From: an uncultured Lachnospira sp.
Lineage (GTDB): Bacteria > Bacillota > Clostridia > Lachnospirales > Lachnospiraceae
Reading direction: 5' to 3'
DNA length: 21,912 bases
Assembly: GCA_947306285.1 (NCBI GenBank)
Contig: CAMZGB010000010.1
Span: 1 to 21,912, forward strand
In this document: piece after piece, positions 14,938 through 21,912 of the stretch
How the letters are laid out: every line of letters begins with the position of its first letter
Position numbering within the stretch: position 1 is the first letter of the stretch
Program-made: the position numbers and the translations under genes
Notes under the pieces: model-generated
Told to the model about the DNA's origin: nothing
Database searches by the model: none
Seen by the model: only the letters and a program-made list of their open reading frames with translations

Positions 14938-16785
14938 TTATAGTGCTTTGATTGACCATTTACCGTATACTTTCTTACCGTTAACATTCTTATAAGGTCT
15001 AATTCCGAAGTATTTCAATCCTTTAGCTTTCTTTGCTTTGATTGTAATGTTCTTGCTCTTTTCGTTATATTTAGCTGTATACTTCTTAACACCCTTTGTA
15101 AGCTTAGCATCCTTAGCAACCCAGATATCATATCCGTTTACTTCAGAAACTTTATCCCACCAAACTGATAGTTTAGAGTTCTTCTTTGTTGAATAATAAT
15201 CATGATCTGGATATGTCCATGCCTGTGCAACTCCTTGCTCAAACTGGAATGTTACACCTGTTTTAGCACCAAATGCTTTCTGTGAGAATCCAGATGTATT
15301 TCCTTTAACTAGAGCAAACTTAGTATTGTTTGTCTCATAGAATGCATAGTCGCCAACTGTCTTAATGTTTGCTGGGATTGTAATATTTGTCCAACCTACA
15401 TTTTCAAATGCTGACTTTCCGATTGTATCTAACTTAGCATTGTTTTTTAAGAAATCATTAATATTAACTCTTGTGTTGTAGAATGCTTTTGCACCTACCG
15501 ACTTAAGTTCTCCCTTAAATGTTACTTCAGTTAGCTCCTGACAATCATAGAACAATTGATCAGATACTGCTGTAATTGTTGCTGGTAATTCAATCTTTGT
15601 GAATCTAGTTCCTCTAAATGCTGCTTTTCCAATTGACTTAACATAATCAAGATTAATATTGTTTAAATATGTATTTTCGAATGCATAATTGTCAATTTTT
15701 GTAACAGAAGCTGGAAGAATAACATCCTGCACACCCAATCCTTTAAATGCTTCTTCACAAATTGTTGTTACTCCATCTGGAAGGTTAGTTGTATTTATGT
15801 CACTTCCTTGAATTAAGTATTTGCTATCACCCACATACACATCGTCGACCTTTGCAATACGTGTAGGAAGTTTCTTCATTAGACTTTCTGCACTAATTAC
15901 AAAACGATTCTTAAGTCTAACAATTTCAGGCATTTCAAGTTTTGTATTATCAAAAGCAATATCTAGGCTTCTATCACGGTTAGTACTCTGATCATCTGCA
16001 TATGCTTCGTTATTTACTCTAACTACTGTCTGTGGAATTGTAACTCTCTTTAAGTCAAAGCAAGTAAAATCATTTTTTCCTCCACTTACATATGTTACAG
16101 CATATGTATTGAAATCTGTACAACCATTTTTAAGTGTAATTGTATCTCTAGCTGAAGGAACTCTTACAATACCTGTTCCGTCTTTAGTATAGATAACACC
16201 GTCAAATGTTTTGAACTTAGGATCTGTAGCAGCTGTTTGGAAATCATATGTTCTAAAATATGCAGCCACATTGTAATCTAAATTAGTATTGAATATTACT
16301 GTCTCTAGGTTTGTGCCACTTGTTGATTTTCTATACTGCTGTGCTTTTCCACTCTTGTTAATAATTGTAAAGTTTCCTGGAACTGTTAGTGTGTCTAGTT
16401 TCTTACAACTATCAATAAATCCCGAACCAAGTTTTGTACAACTAGTAGGAATTGTCAAAGTCTTAACTGCAGTTTTCTTGAAAGCATTAATACCAATTTT
16501 CTTAACAGATTTAGCAATTGATACTTTCTTTGCCTTTGTAAAGCCACTGAACGCATTATTTGAGATTGATTTTACACCCTTCTTAATAACGATCTTTTTA
16601 ACTTTACTCTTCTTAACTTTAATCTTCTTAGGCATGTCGCCTTTACCCTTGATAGTAAGTGTACCCTTCTTTAATTTGTAGGTAACCTTACTCTTTGCTG
16701 ATACATTAGTTGCGACGCCCGCTGCAAATGCAACTGCAACCGCCATACATAATGCAACCATCATACATTTCACAATTCTTTTCAT
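14938..16785 (-). CDS. Secreted BspA-like leucine-rich-repeat protein (TpLRR/LRR_5)
   Basis: A large exported protein, probably for surface binding or adhesion. The 615 residues start with a signal peptide (basic MKRIVK, hydrophobic stretch to about residue 25, likely cleavage after VSA near 30). A lysine-rich strand region follows (about 31-75). Then come irregular TpLRR/LRR_5 repeats of the 'I...V..I...AF...L..I.IP..V..IG..AF' type in at least two blocks (about 75-130 and 340-500), separated by a divergent segment (about 140-330). The C-terminal 85 residues look like an Fn3/Ig-like beta domain (VWWDKVSEVNGYDIWVA, FGIRPYKNVNGKKVYGKW). No LPXTG, SLH or choline-binding anchor is visible, so retention at the surface is uncertain. 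AAAGGAG lies seven bases before the ATG. Its promoter region carries a possible activator site. Confidence 0.88.
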   Translation of the reverse strand: MKRIVKCMMVALCMAVAVAFAAGVATNVSAKSKVTYKLKKGTLTIKGKGDMPKKIKVKKSKVKKIVIKKGVKSISNNAFSGFTKAKKVSIAKSVKKIGINAFKKTAVKTLTIPTSCTKLGSGFIDSCKKLDTLTVPGNFTIINKSGKAQQYRKSTSGTNLETVIFNTNLDYNVAAYFRTYDFQTAATDPKFKTFDGVIYTKDGTGIVRVPSARDTITLKNGCTDFNTYAVTYVSGGKNDFTCFDLKRVTIPQTVVRVNNEAYADDQSTNRDRSLDIAFDNTKLEMPEIVRLKNRFVISAESLMKKLPTRIAKVDDVYVGDSKYLIQGSDINTTNLPDGVTTICEEAFKGLGVQDVILPASVTKIDNYAFENTYLNNINLDYVKSIGKAAFRGTRFTKIELPATITAVSDQLFYDCQELTEVTFKGELKSVGAKAFYNTRVNINDFLKNNAKLDTIGKSAFENVGWTNITIPANIKTVGDYAFYETNNTKFALVKGNTSGFSQKAFGAKTGVTFQFEQGVAQAWTYPDHDYYSTKKNSKLSVWWDKVSEVNGYDIWVAKDAKLTKGVKKYTAKYNEKSKNITIKAKKAKGLKYFGIRPYKNVNGKKVYGKWSIKAL

Positions 16786-16805
16786 TTTTAATCTCCTTTT
16801 TATTG

Positions 16806-16811
16806 ATTATA
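16806..16811 (-). promoter_or_regulatory. -10 box of the LRR gene promoter, no -35
   Basis: On the minus strand a perfect TATAAT stands upstream of the LRR gene's ribosome binding site. At 16-19 bases of spacing the candidate -35 hexamers (CAATCG and neighbours) do not resemble TTGACA, and no TG extension is present. Such a promoter usually needs an activator. The predicted leader is only about 14 bases and begins at the Shine-Dalgarno. Confidence 0.5.
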
Positions 16812-16816
16812 TTATT

Positions 16817-16831
16817 TCGTTTCATGAACGA
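16817..16831. promoter_or_regulatory. Palindrome in the -35 zone of the LRR promoter
   Basis: TCGTT (16817-16821), five bases, AACGA (16827-16831): an exact inverted repeat of five-base arms. It lies 5-19 bases upstream of the -10, where a repressor would block RNA polymerase or an activator would touch it. No regulator can be named. Confidence 0.4.
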
Positions 16832-16854
16832 TTGTGACTAAATAATAAAATACA

Positions 16855-16874
16855 AACATTAGAATAACATTAGA
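16855..16874. repeat. Direct repeat with 11-base period, possible OmpR/PhoB-family binding site
   Basis: AACATTAGA occurs at 16855-16863 and again exactly at 16866-16874, a period of 11 bases and so on one face of the helix. It lies about 55-75 bases upstream of the predicted LRR transcription start and seven bases past the stop of the histidine kinase gene. OmpR/PhoB-type regulators are known to bind tandem direct repeats of 10-11 base period. Confidence 0.5.
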
Positions 16875-16880
16875 GAATTA

Positions 16881-18314
16881 TTAATTTTTAAAAAATATTT
16901 TAAATTCCGTTCCCTGGCCCTCTACACTTGAAACTTTAATTTCAGCTTCATGCATTTCTACTATCTTTTTAACCATAGATAGGCCTAGACCATAACCATA
17001 TGACATTCTCTTTTGATGTGTTCTAGATGTATCTTCTCTATAGAATCTATCAAAGATTTTTCCAAGTCCTTTTTCGCTAATTCCAATACCATTATCCTTA
17101 ACAGAAAGAATAACTTGGTCTTTAACTTTTTCTAGAGTTACCCAAATGTTTCCATTATCATTGCCGTATTTGTATGCATTATCAATTAAGTTTTGTAGCA
17201 TTCTGCTGAGTAATACTCTATGCCCTTTGACGTAAACATTTGGTTCAACACTGTACTCAAGTGTAATGTCTTTTAGTTTAATTAGCTTCATGTCTGCACA
17301 TAAGTCATTAACTAGTTCAGACATATCAAGTGGCATCATCTCATACTCGTCCGCACGTTGTTCCAATCTTGTATAATCGAGCAATGTATCGATAAGAGTA
17401 TTCATTCTTCCACCCTGTCTATTTATTACTTCAATTGCTGTCTTGTATTCTTCGTTATTTCTGTCTTTCTCCAGTGTCAATTCAGTTTGTGCCATAATTA
17501 CAGACATAGGCGTTCTTAGTTCGTGAGATGCATCAGAAATAAACCTCTTCTCCGAATCAAATGATTCATCGAGTCTTGAAATCATCTCATTGAAATCATC
17601 TGCTAAATTATAGATTTCGCCGGTACCGTTTCCAATATCAATTCTCTTCTTAAGATCTGAACCCTGCGTAATCTTTGAAGCCGCATCTTCCATCTTGTTA
17701 ACTGGCTTAAGTAGTTTTCTAGAAATAAACAATCCAAAAATAATTGCTAATATTATTACAATAGGTAAAAACATAACAGCCACTTTCGTTATGCTAGTAA
17801 GCTGATTCATCTCATTCGTGAGTGGAACCATTCCTCTAATCCATAGACCATTAAGCTTTTTGCCAATTAATTTTCTATCGTAAATATTGAAAGGAACCTT
17901 ATTAATACTCTGTTTATAAACTCTTGATACCGAGAAAGACGGAACGAAATCAATCTCCTTATCCTTCGTCAAAGGATTATTACCATAAAGAATATTTCCA
18001 TCCTTATCGTAAAGACCAATCTGAACATCTTTTATTTCATCCAAGAAGCCTCTATCAATTCTCAAATATCCATTTTTATATTTGATTAAAACTGCTTTTG
18101 TAATCTTATTGATCTTTTTGTTCTTTTTCTTAGTAAATTTAATTTTGTCCACATTGGACTCGACAGCACTCATAAGGTACTGACTTGTATTTGCCTCTAA
18201 CACGTTTTGAGCCACTACTCTTATAAGTAGGAATGTCAAAACAGCAACGATAATCATTGCAATAGAAAAGGTCAACGTAATATTAAATTTTATTGAGCGT
18301 TTTCTTTTTTTCAT
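16881..18314 (-). CDS. Sensor histidine kinase (HAMP, HisKA, HATPase_c)
   Basis: Membrane sensor of a two-component system. The 477 residues hold TM1 (about 11-33), an extracytoplasmic sensor region of about 140 residues (34-174) with a lysine-rich segment at 61-73, TM2 (about 175-197), HAMP (about 198-250), HisKA with phospho-acceptor His264 in SHELRTP, then HATPase_c with the N box (NLIDNAYKYG, 375-384), G1 DNGIGI (407-412) and G2 GYGLGL (440-445). All catalytic parts are present. The sensor region has no domain I recognise, so the stimulus is unknown. The ATG lies two bases after the regulator's TAA, with GAAGGA upstream, so the pair is co-translated. This is the order and spacing of an OmpR/EnvZ-type pair. 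Confidence 0.95.
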   Translation of the reverse strand: MKKRKRSIKFNITLTFSIAMIIVAVLTFLLIRVVAQNVLEANTSQYLMSAVESNVDKIKFTKKKNKKINKITKAVLIKYKNGYLRIDRGFLDEIKDVQIGLYDKDGNILYGNNPLTKDKEIDFVPSFSVSRVYKQSINKVPFNIYDRKLIGKKLNGLWIRGMVPLTNEMNQLTSITKVAVMFLPIVIILAIIFGLFISRKLLKPVNKMEDAASKITQGSDLKKRIDIGNGTGEIYNLADDFNEMISRLDESFDSEKRFISDASHELRTPMSVIMAQTELTLEKDRNNEEYKTAIEVINRQGGRMNTLIDTLLDYTRLEQRADEYEMMPLDMSELVNDLCADMKLIKLKDITLEYSVEPNVYVKGHRVLLSRMLQNLIDNAYKYGNDNGNIWVTLEKVKDQVILSVKDNGIGISEKGLGKIFDRFYREDTSRTHQKRMSYGYGLGLSMVKKIVEMHEAEIKVSSVEGQGTEFKIFFKN

Positions 18315-18316
18315 GA

Positions 18317-18988
18317 TTATCCTTCTTTAATAACATATCCACTTCCACGAACTGTGTGGATAAGTTTAACATCTGAATTTCCATCGATTTTTTTGCGCAA
18401 GTAACTAACATATACATCAACCACATTTGTTCCGCCTTCATAGTCGTAATTCCAAATGTGATTTTCAATCTTCTCTCTTGATATAACAATATCTTTATTG
18501 TGGAGTAAGTATTCAAGTAGTTGGTATTCTTTGGCGGAGAGTTCAATCTCTTTTCCACCGCGAGTAACTTTATGAGATGATAAATCCATCTCTAGGTCAG
18601 CAATTCCAATCACATTTTTCGTCTCTCCAAACGCGTTACGAGAAAGCGCACGCACTCTAGCAGACAATTCATCCAAAGAAAACGGCTTAACCAAATAATC
18701 GTTCGCTCCGCTATCTAGGCCTTCCACTCTATCATCAATAGAATCTTTTGCTGTCAAAAATAAAACAGGTACAGTGCTTCCCGTATTTCGAATGTGCTCT
18801 AACACAGCGTAGCCGTCCATAACTGGCATCATGATATCCAAAACTACGACATCATATTCAGCCATATCAAAACAGTCTATCGCTTCTTCACCATCGAAAC
18901 ACGTATCAACAACGTACCCGTCTGATTCTAATTTTGACTTTACAATGTTATTTAAATCCTCTTCGTCTTCTGCAAATAAAATTCTCAT
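18317..18988 (-). CDS. OmpR/PhoB-family response regulator
   Basis: DNA-binding partner of the adjacent sensor kinase. The 223 residues comprise a receiver domain (1-118) with the acidic pocket Glu7/Asp8, phospho-acceptor Asp51 in VLDIMMP, Thr79 and Lys101 (LVKPF), and a C-terminal winged helix (about 125-223) with the family signatures LSAKEYQLLEYLL, VVDVYVSYLRKKID and HTVRGSGYVI. GGGAG lies five to six bases before the ATG at 18988. It stands 40 bases downstream of folA, and I see neither a terminator nor a convincing promoter in that gap, so it may be part of the suf-thyA-folA transcript. Its target sites are not known; the repeat at 16855-16874 is a candidate. Confidence 0.95.
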   Translation of the reverse strand: MRILFAEDEEDLNNIVKSKLESDGYVVDTCFDGEEAIDCFDMAEYDVVVLDIMMPVMDGYAVLEHIRNTGSTVPVLFLTAKDSIDDRVEGLDSGANDYLVKPFSLDELSARVRALSRNAFGETKNVIGIADLEMDLSSHKVTRGGKEIELSAKEYQLLEYLLHNKDIVISREKIENHIWNYDYEGGTNVVDVYVSYLRKKIDGNSDVKLIHTVRGSGYVIKEG

Positions 18989-19028
18989 GCCTTCTCCCTC
19001 ACACTAATCAGTCAATTATCAATCAACT

Positions 19029-19517
19029 TTAATTTCTCTTATATGTCCTAAAGAAATATTCCATTCCATTGTAATTATACTTTTCACTTTCCTCTGCAAT
19101 ATACCATTCGTCCATCTCATCAAGATTTGGAATAAATGTGTCCGCGTCGAAGGAATGATCAATATAGGTTATATAGCACGTATCACAATGCTCAAGCATC
19201 TGACGATAAATGCTTCCACCACCAATCACAAATACATCTTCGCTTGGATACTTGGCTGCTTCTTTTAAGAAATCATCCATTGTATAAACTACTGTAGCTC
19301 CGTCCACCAAGTAGTCCGTCTCGAGTGCCAACACAATATTTGTTCTGTTTTTAAGTGGCTTAGCACCAGGAAAGCTCTCCAAAGTATTCTTTCCCATAAT
19401 AACAACTTTGCCCATAGTCTTTTCCTTGAAAAATTGCATATCTTCAGGAATACTGATAAGCAAGTCGTTGTCTTTGCCGATGCCCCAATTTTTGTCTACA
19501 GCTACAATTAAATTCAT
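19029..19517 (-). CDS. folA: Dihydrofolate reductase
   Basis: Reduces dihydrofolate to tetrahydrofolate with NADPH, regenerating the cofactor oxidised by thymidylate synthase. The 162 residues are a usual length. Visible are the N-terminal strand and Met20-type loop (LIVAVDKNWGIGKDNDL, 3-19), the catalytic acid Asp26 in IPEDMQFFKE, the NADPH-binding VIMGKNTLESF and the VIGGGSIYRQML block. The ATG at 19517 follows AGGAG. The TAG stop of thyA is part of that Shine-Dalgarno, and the two genes are eight bases apart. Chromosomal thyA-folA pairing is common and matches the metabolic link. Also named dfrA; nothing suggests a mobile resistance allele. Confidence 0.95.
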   Translation of the reverse strand: MNLIVAVDKNWGIGKDNDLLISIPEDMQFFKEKTMGKVVIMGKNTLESFPGAKPLKNRTNIVLALETDYLVDGATVVYTMDDFLKEAAKYPSEDVFVIGGGSIYRQMLEHCDTCYITYIDHSFDADTFIPNLDEMDEWYIAEESEKYNYNGMEYFFRTYKRN

Positions 19518-19525
19518 TTTATCTC

Positions 19526-20371
19526 CTATACTGCCACAGGGAATTTGATCTGTGGTCCAGTTTCATAATCAATTAATTTTAAATCATCCGGTGTGAAATC
19601 ATAAAAGTCTTTAATCTCTGGGTTAAGCCAAAGTTTTGGTGCCGGATGCTGTTCTCTAGTAATCAACTCTTCGATTAGCGGAACGTGCTTGTCATAAATA
19701 TGAGCATCTGCTATCACATGAACAAACTCTCCCACTTCCATATCGTTAACCTGGGCCAACATATGAATAAGTGCTGCGTACTGGCAAACATTCCAGTTAT
19801 TGGCTGCAAGCACGTCTTGTGAACGCTGGTTTAGAATACCGTTTAATACCAACTTTCCAGTCTCTTCGTTTTTGTTAACATTAAAAGTCATGCTGTATGC
19901 GCATGGATAAAGATTCATCTCATTCAAATCCTGGTGCACATAAATGTTAGTCATAATTCGACGGCTGTATGGATTGTTTTTCAAATCGTAAAGAACGCGG
20001 TCAACTTGATCCATATCGCCCTCTTTATATTTGTGTTTAACGCTCATCTGGTAACCGTAAGCTTTTCCGATACTTCCATCTTCATCGGCCCACGCATCCC
20101 AGATATGAGAACTGAGCTCATTTACATTATTAGATTTCTTCTGCCAAATCCAAAGAACTTCATCTACACAACTCTTAAATCCAGTCTTACGTAATGTCAT
20201 GGCTGGGAATTCTTTACGAAGGTCGTATCTGTTAACTACTCCAAACTTTTTTATTGTGTACGCAAAAGAGCCGTCCTCCCATTTAGGACGTACTTTTTCG
20301 CCTTTTGTGTCTGTTCCGTTTGCTAGAATGTCCTTGCACATATCTACAAACACTTGATCTGCGTAACTCAT
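19526..20371 (-). CDS. thyA: Thymidylate synthase (ThyA type, divergent)
   Basis: Converts dUMP to dTMP with methylene-tetrahydrofolate. The 281 residues carry the ThyA hallmarks: the twin arginines of the neighbouring-subunit phosphate site (Arg137-Arg138 in PYSRRIMTN), nucleophile Cys157, QRSQDV (182-187), the pyrimidine-selecting Asn194 in WNVCQY, and the C-terminal QIKFPVAV. It departs from textbook ThyA around the nucleophile: LYPCAYSM stands where PPCH is usual, so the conserved His after Cys is Ala. The segment after QRS reads AANNW in place of the common GLPF. These changes look like a lineage variant, not decay, because the frame is intact and the rest is preserved. AGGAG before the ATG overlaps the TAG of the SufB-like gene. 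Confidence 0.93.
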   Translation of the reverse strand: MSYADQVFVDMCKDILANGTDTKGEKVRPKWEDGSFAYTIKKFGVVNRYDLRKEFPAMTLRKTGFKSCVDEVLWIWQKKSNNVNELSSHIWDAWADEDGSIGKAYGYQMSVKHKYKEGDMDQVDRVLYDLKNNPYSRRIMTNIYVHQDLNEMNLYPCAYSMTFNVNKNEETGKLVLNGILNQRSQDVLAANNWNVCQYAALIHMLAQVNDMEVGEFVHVIADAHIYDKHVPLIEELITREQHPAPKLWLNPEIKDFYDFTPDDLKLIDYETGPQIKFPVAV

Positions 20372-20379
20372 ATTTTCTC

Positions 20380-21312
20380 CTATTTTAAGAATCCGTTTAT
20401 AATTTGCTCTTCAGCCTCTTGTTCTGTGAGACCTAGAGTCATCAACTTAATTAATTGATCGCCAGCAATTTTTCCGATAGCCGCTTCGTGCACTAACATT
20501 GCATCCACATTGTTAGCTTCAAGTGCTGGCACGGCTAAAACTCTCGCCTTATCCATTATAATAGAATCGCACTCAGTGTGTCCACTACATTTGGCGTTTC
20601 CATCCACTCTTAAATCAAGTTTCTGGAATGATTCATCTCTAGCTACAGATCTAGAAACTACATCCGCACTAGAATCATCACCATTAAGTTTAACATCGTA
20701 TATACTCAATGCTTGTTGTTTGCCGTGAGTCATAAGACGTTCTCTTACAAACATCTTTGCACCCTCCGCCAACTCGGCAACAGTTTTTCTATCAGTATCA
20801 TCGACACCCTTAATCTGTACCATCTCCATCTCAATAGTACTGTTCTCTTCAGCGTAAACTTCAGTAACAGGATTTAGAATTCGTTTTCCTTCTCCGTCAC
20901 CTGAACCATAATGCTTCTCGACATATTTAACCTTGGAATTCTTTCCGACAAAGAATCTGTGAATTCCATCATGTTCTGAATCTTTTGGTCCACAGTTGTC
21001 GATACCACATCCAGCAACAATAACTACGTCGCAATCTTCGCCCACGTAGAAATCATTATAAACCTTTTCCTTGATTCCACTCTCGTTCATAACAACTGGA
21101 ATGTGAACACTCTCGTTCTTTGTTCCAGCCTTAATCTTGATATCAATGCCGTCTTTATCTTCTTTAGGAACAATCTCAATATTTGCACTAGATTGTCTAG
21201 CGATAGCCTTTGAGTTTGAACGAATATTGTATGCACCCTCTGGCACACTATGAAGGTCTGCCACCTCAGTAAGGAGTCTCTTTTGTATTTCATCTAACTT
21301 AATATCTGCCAT
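20380..21312 (-). CDS. SufB/SufD-family Fe-S cluster assembly scaffold (short form)
   Basis: A beta-helix scaffold partner of the SufC ATPase for building Fe-S clusters. From the ATG at 21312 it has 310 residues, shorter than classical SufB (about 470-495) or SufD (about 420). It keeps the C-terminal beta-helix core: GCGIDNCGPKDSEHDGIH with Cys102 and Cys107, KHYGSGDG, Cys248 in GHTECDS at the place of the SufB cluster cysteine, and HEAAIGKI with His275-Glu276 as in SufB, not SufD. This fits the minimal two-component SUF-like systems (SmsB type) known from archaea and clostridia. The frame is open 18 codons farther, but AAAGGAG nine bases before ATG 21312 decides the start. SufC's TAG ends one base before this ATG. 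Confidence 0.88.
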   Translation of the reverse strand: MADIKLDEIQKRLLTEVADLHSVPEGAYNIRSNSKAIARQSSANIEIVPKEDKDGIDIKIKAGTKNESVHIPVVMNESGIKEKVYNDFYVGEDCDVVIVAGCGIDNCGPKDSEHDGIHRFFVGKNSKVKYVEKHYGSGDGEGKRILNPVTEVYAEENSTIEMEMVQIKGVDDTDRKTVAELAEGAKMFVRERLMTHGKQQALSIYDVKLNGDDSSADVVSRSVARDESFQKLDLRVDGNAKCSGHTECDSIIMDKARVLAVPALEANNVDAMLVHEAAIGKIAGDQLIKLMTLGLTEQEAEEQIINGFLK

Positions 21313-21313
21313 A

Positions 21314-21912
21314 CTACTCATCTCCTTTCTCTGGGTCAGCCTTGTCGCACTGTCTAGCTGGAGCATTCACACCAACCAATGTTGGCATAATCTCATCCTT
21401 ACTACCTCTAGCAGTAAGTTGTCCATCCGCTAAAACAATAATCTCGTCAGCTATATTCAATATTCTTTCTTGGTGAGAAATAATAACAATTGAACTGTCC
21501 TCAATGTCTCTTCGCATCTTTTCAAATACTTTAATCAAACTGTTAAAGCTCCAAAGGTCAATTCCTGCTTCGGGTTCGTCGAAGACAGATAATTCACTCT
21601 TTTTTGCTAGAACAGTTGCTATCTCAATTCTCTTTAATTCTCCGCCAGAAAGACTAGCGTTAACTTCTCTATTAATATAATCTCTCGCACAAAGTCCTAC
21701 TGCAGATAAATACTTGCATGCAGACTCAAGAGAAATCTGTTTACCTGTAGCAAGTTTAATTAAGTCGAATACTTGGATACCTTTAAAGCGGACTGGCTGC
21801 TGAAGTGCGAAACCAATTCCCTTGTTTGCTCTATCTGTAATAGACATTTCAGTGATATCCTCACCATCCAAATAAATCTTTCCCGATGTTGGCTTCTCAA
21901 TACCCGCAATCA
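21314..21912 (-). CDS. sufC: SufC ATPase, Fe-S cluster assembly (5' end beyond the window)
   Basis: ABC-type ATPase that drives the SufB/SufD scaffold. Only the C-terminal part, about 199 residues, is in the window; the frame runs open to the edge, starting with IAGIEKPTSGKIYLDGEDIT, so the Walker A motif lies outside. Present are the Q-loop FALQQPVRFKGI, signature SLSGGELKR, Walker B LSVFDEP followed by EAGID, and the H-loop IVIISHQE. A TTG at 21869-21871 is an internal codon, not the start. Its last codons contain the ribosome binding site for the SufB-like gene, and the genes are one base apart, so expression should be coupled. Confidence 0.9.
   Translation of the reverse strand, partial: IAGIEKPTSGKIYLDGEDITEMSITDRANKGIGFALQQPVRFKGIQVFDLIKLATGKQISLESACKYLSAVGLCARDYINREVNASLSGGELKRIEIATVLAKKSELSVFDEPEAGIDLWSFNSLIKVFEKMRRDIEDSSIVIISHQERILNIADEIIVLADGQLTARGSKDEIMPTLVGVNAPARQCDKADPEKGDE

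Noticed and set aside
16289..16681. Plus-strand open frame of 130 codons inside the LRR gene
   Set aside because: It is hydrophobic only because the minus-strand gene is rich in lysine and valine; it has no start signals or recognisable product.
19029..19517. Mobile trimethoprim-resistance dihydrofolate reductase
   Set aside because: It sits in a tight chromosomal run with thyA, and there are no integron, IS or composition signs of transfer.
21313..21366. An earlier start for the SufB-like gene at 21366
   Set aside because: It lies inside sufC without an SD, while ATG 21312 has AAAGGAG and gives the expected N-terminus MADIKLDEIQ.

Overview
The window is AT-rich, densely packed bacterial chromosome from a low-GC Gram-positive anaerobe, most likely a Clostridia/Lachnospiraceae-type Firmicute. 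The reasons are consensus sigma-A promoters, strong AGGAG/GGAGGTG ribosome binding sites, an OmpR-type two-component pair, a CPBP membrane protease, a BspA-like surface protein with TpLRR/LRR_5 repeats, a eukaryote-type UDP-sugar pyrophosphorylase and a short SufB/SufD scaffold beside SufC. The species cannot be named from the sequence alone. I see no tRNA, rRNA, CRISPR array, insertion sequence, prophage gene or att site. Seventeen of the twenty genes read leftward (minus strand), and no gene-free stretch exceeds 300 bases.

Layout from left to right: (1) 48-728 (+), a PAP2-family membrane phosphatase/transferase, ends at a two-way terminator shared with a minus-strand operon of HAD phosphatase, CPBP protease and family 2 glycosyltransferase (3328-784). 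(2) 3444-3842 (+), a small single-pass membrane protein of unknown function, diverges from the HAD operon; two tandem hairpins follow. (3) 6907-3918 (-), a UAP1-like UDP-sugar pyrophosphorylase overlaps argS by one base and has its own promoter. (4) 12092-6985 (-), carA and carB (carbamoyl phosphate for pyrimidine and arginine synthesis), followed by a soluble Ser/Thr kinase. (5) 13437-12232 (-) and 13497-14132 (+), dgt (dGTPase) and nth (endonuclease III), diverge from a nearly symmetric promoter region. (6) 14867-14154, 16785-14938, 18314-16881 and 18988-18317 (all -) encode a cell-surface and signalling block: a membrane-anchored two-PepSY protein with a poly-lysine linker, a secreted leucine-rich-repeat protein, and a sensor kinase with its OmpR-family regulator. 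(7) 21912-19029 (-), sufC (cut by the window end), a SufB/SufD scaffold, thyA and folA form a very tight run that may continue into the two-component genes.

The genes are mostly housekeeping. CarAB, ThyA, FolA and Dgt serve nucleotide supply and balance, Nth repairs oxidised pyrimidines and needs an Fe-S cluster, and the SUF pair makes such clusters. The most distinctive signals are regulatory. The PAP2 gene and nth both have an extended -10 box ending exactly six bases before ATG with no Shine-Dalgarno, which points to leaderless mRNAs. The LRR gene next to the two-component system has a promoter with a perfect -10, no -35, and a 9-base direct repeat of 11-base period upstream, the layout expected for an OmpR/PhoB-type activator. 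I do not see a clearly new defence or mobile system. The best candidate for an undescribed unit is the two-component/LRR/poly-lysine PepSY block.
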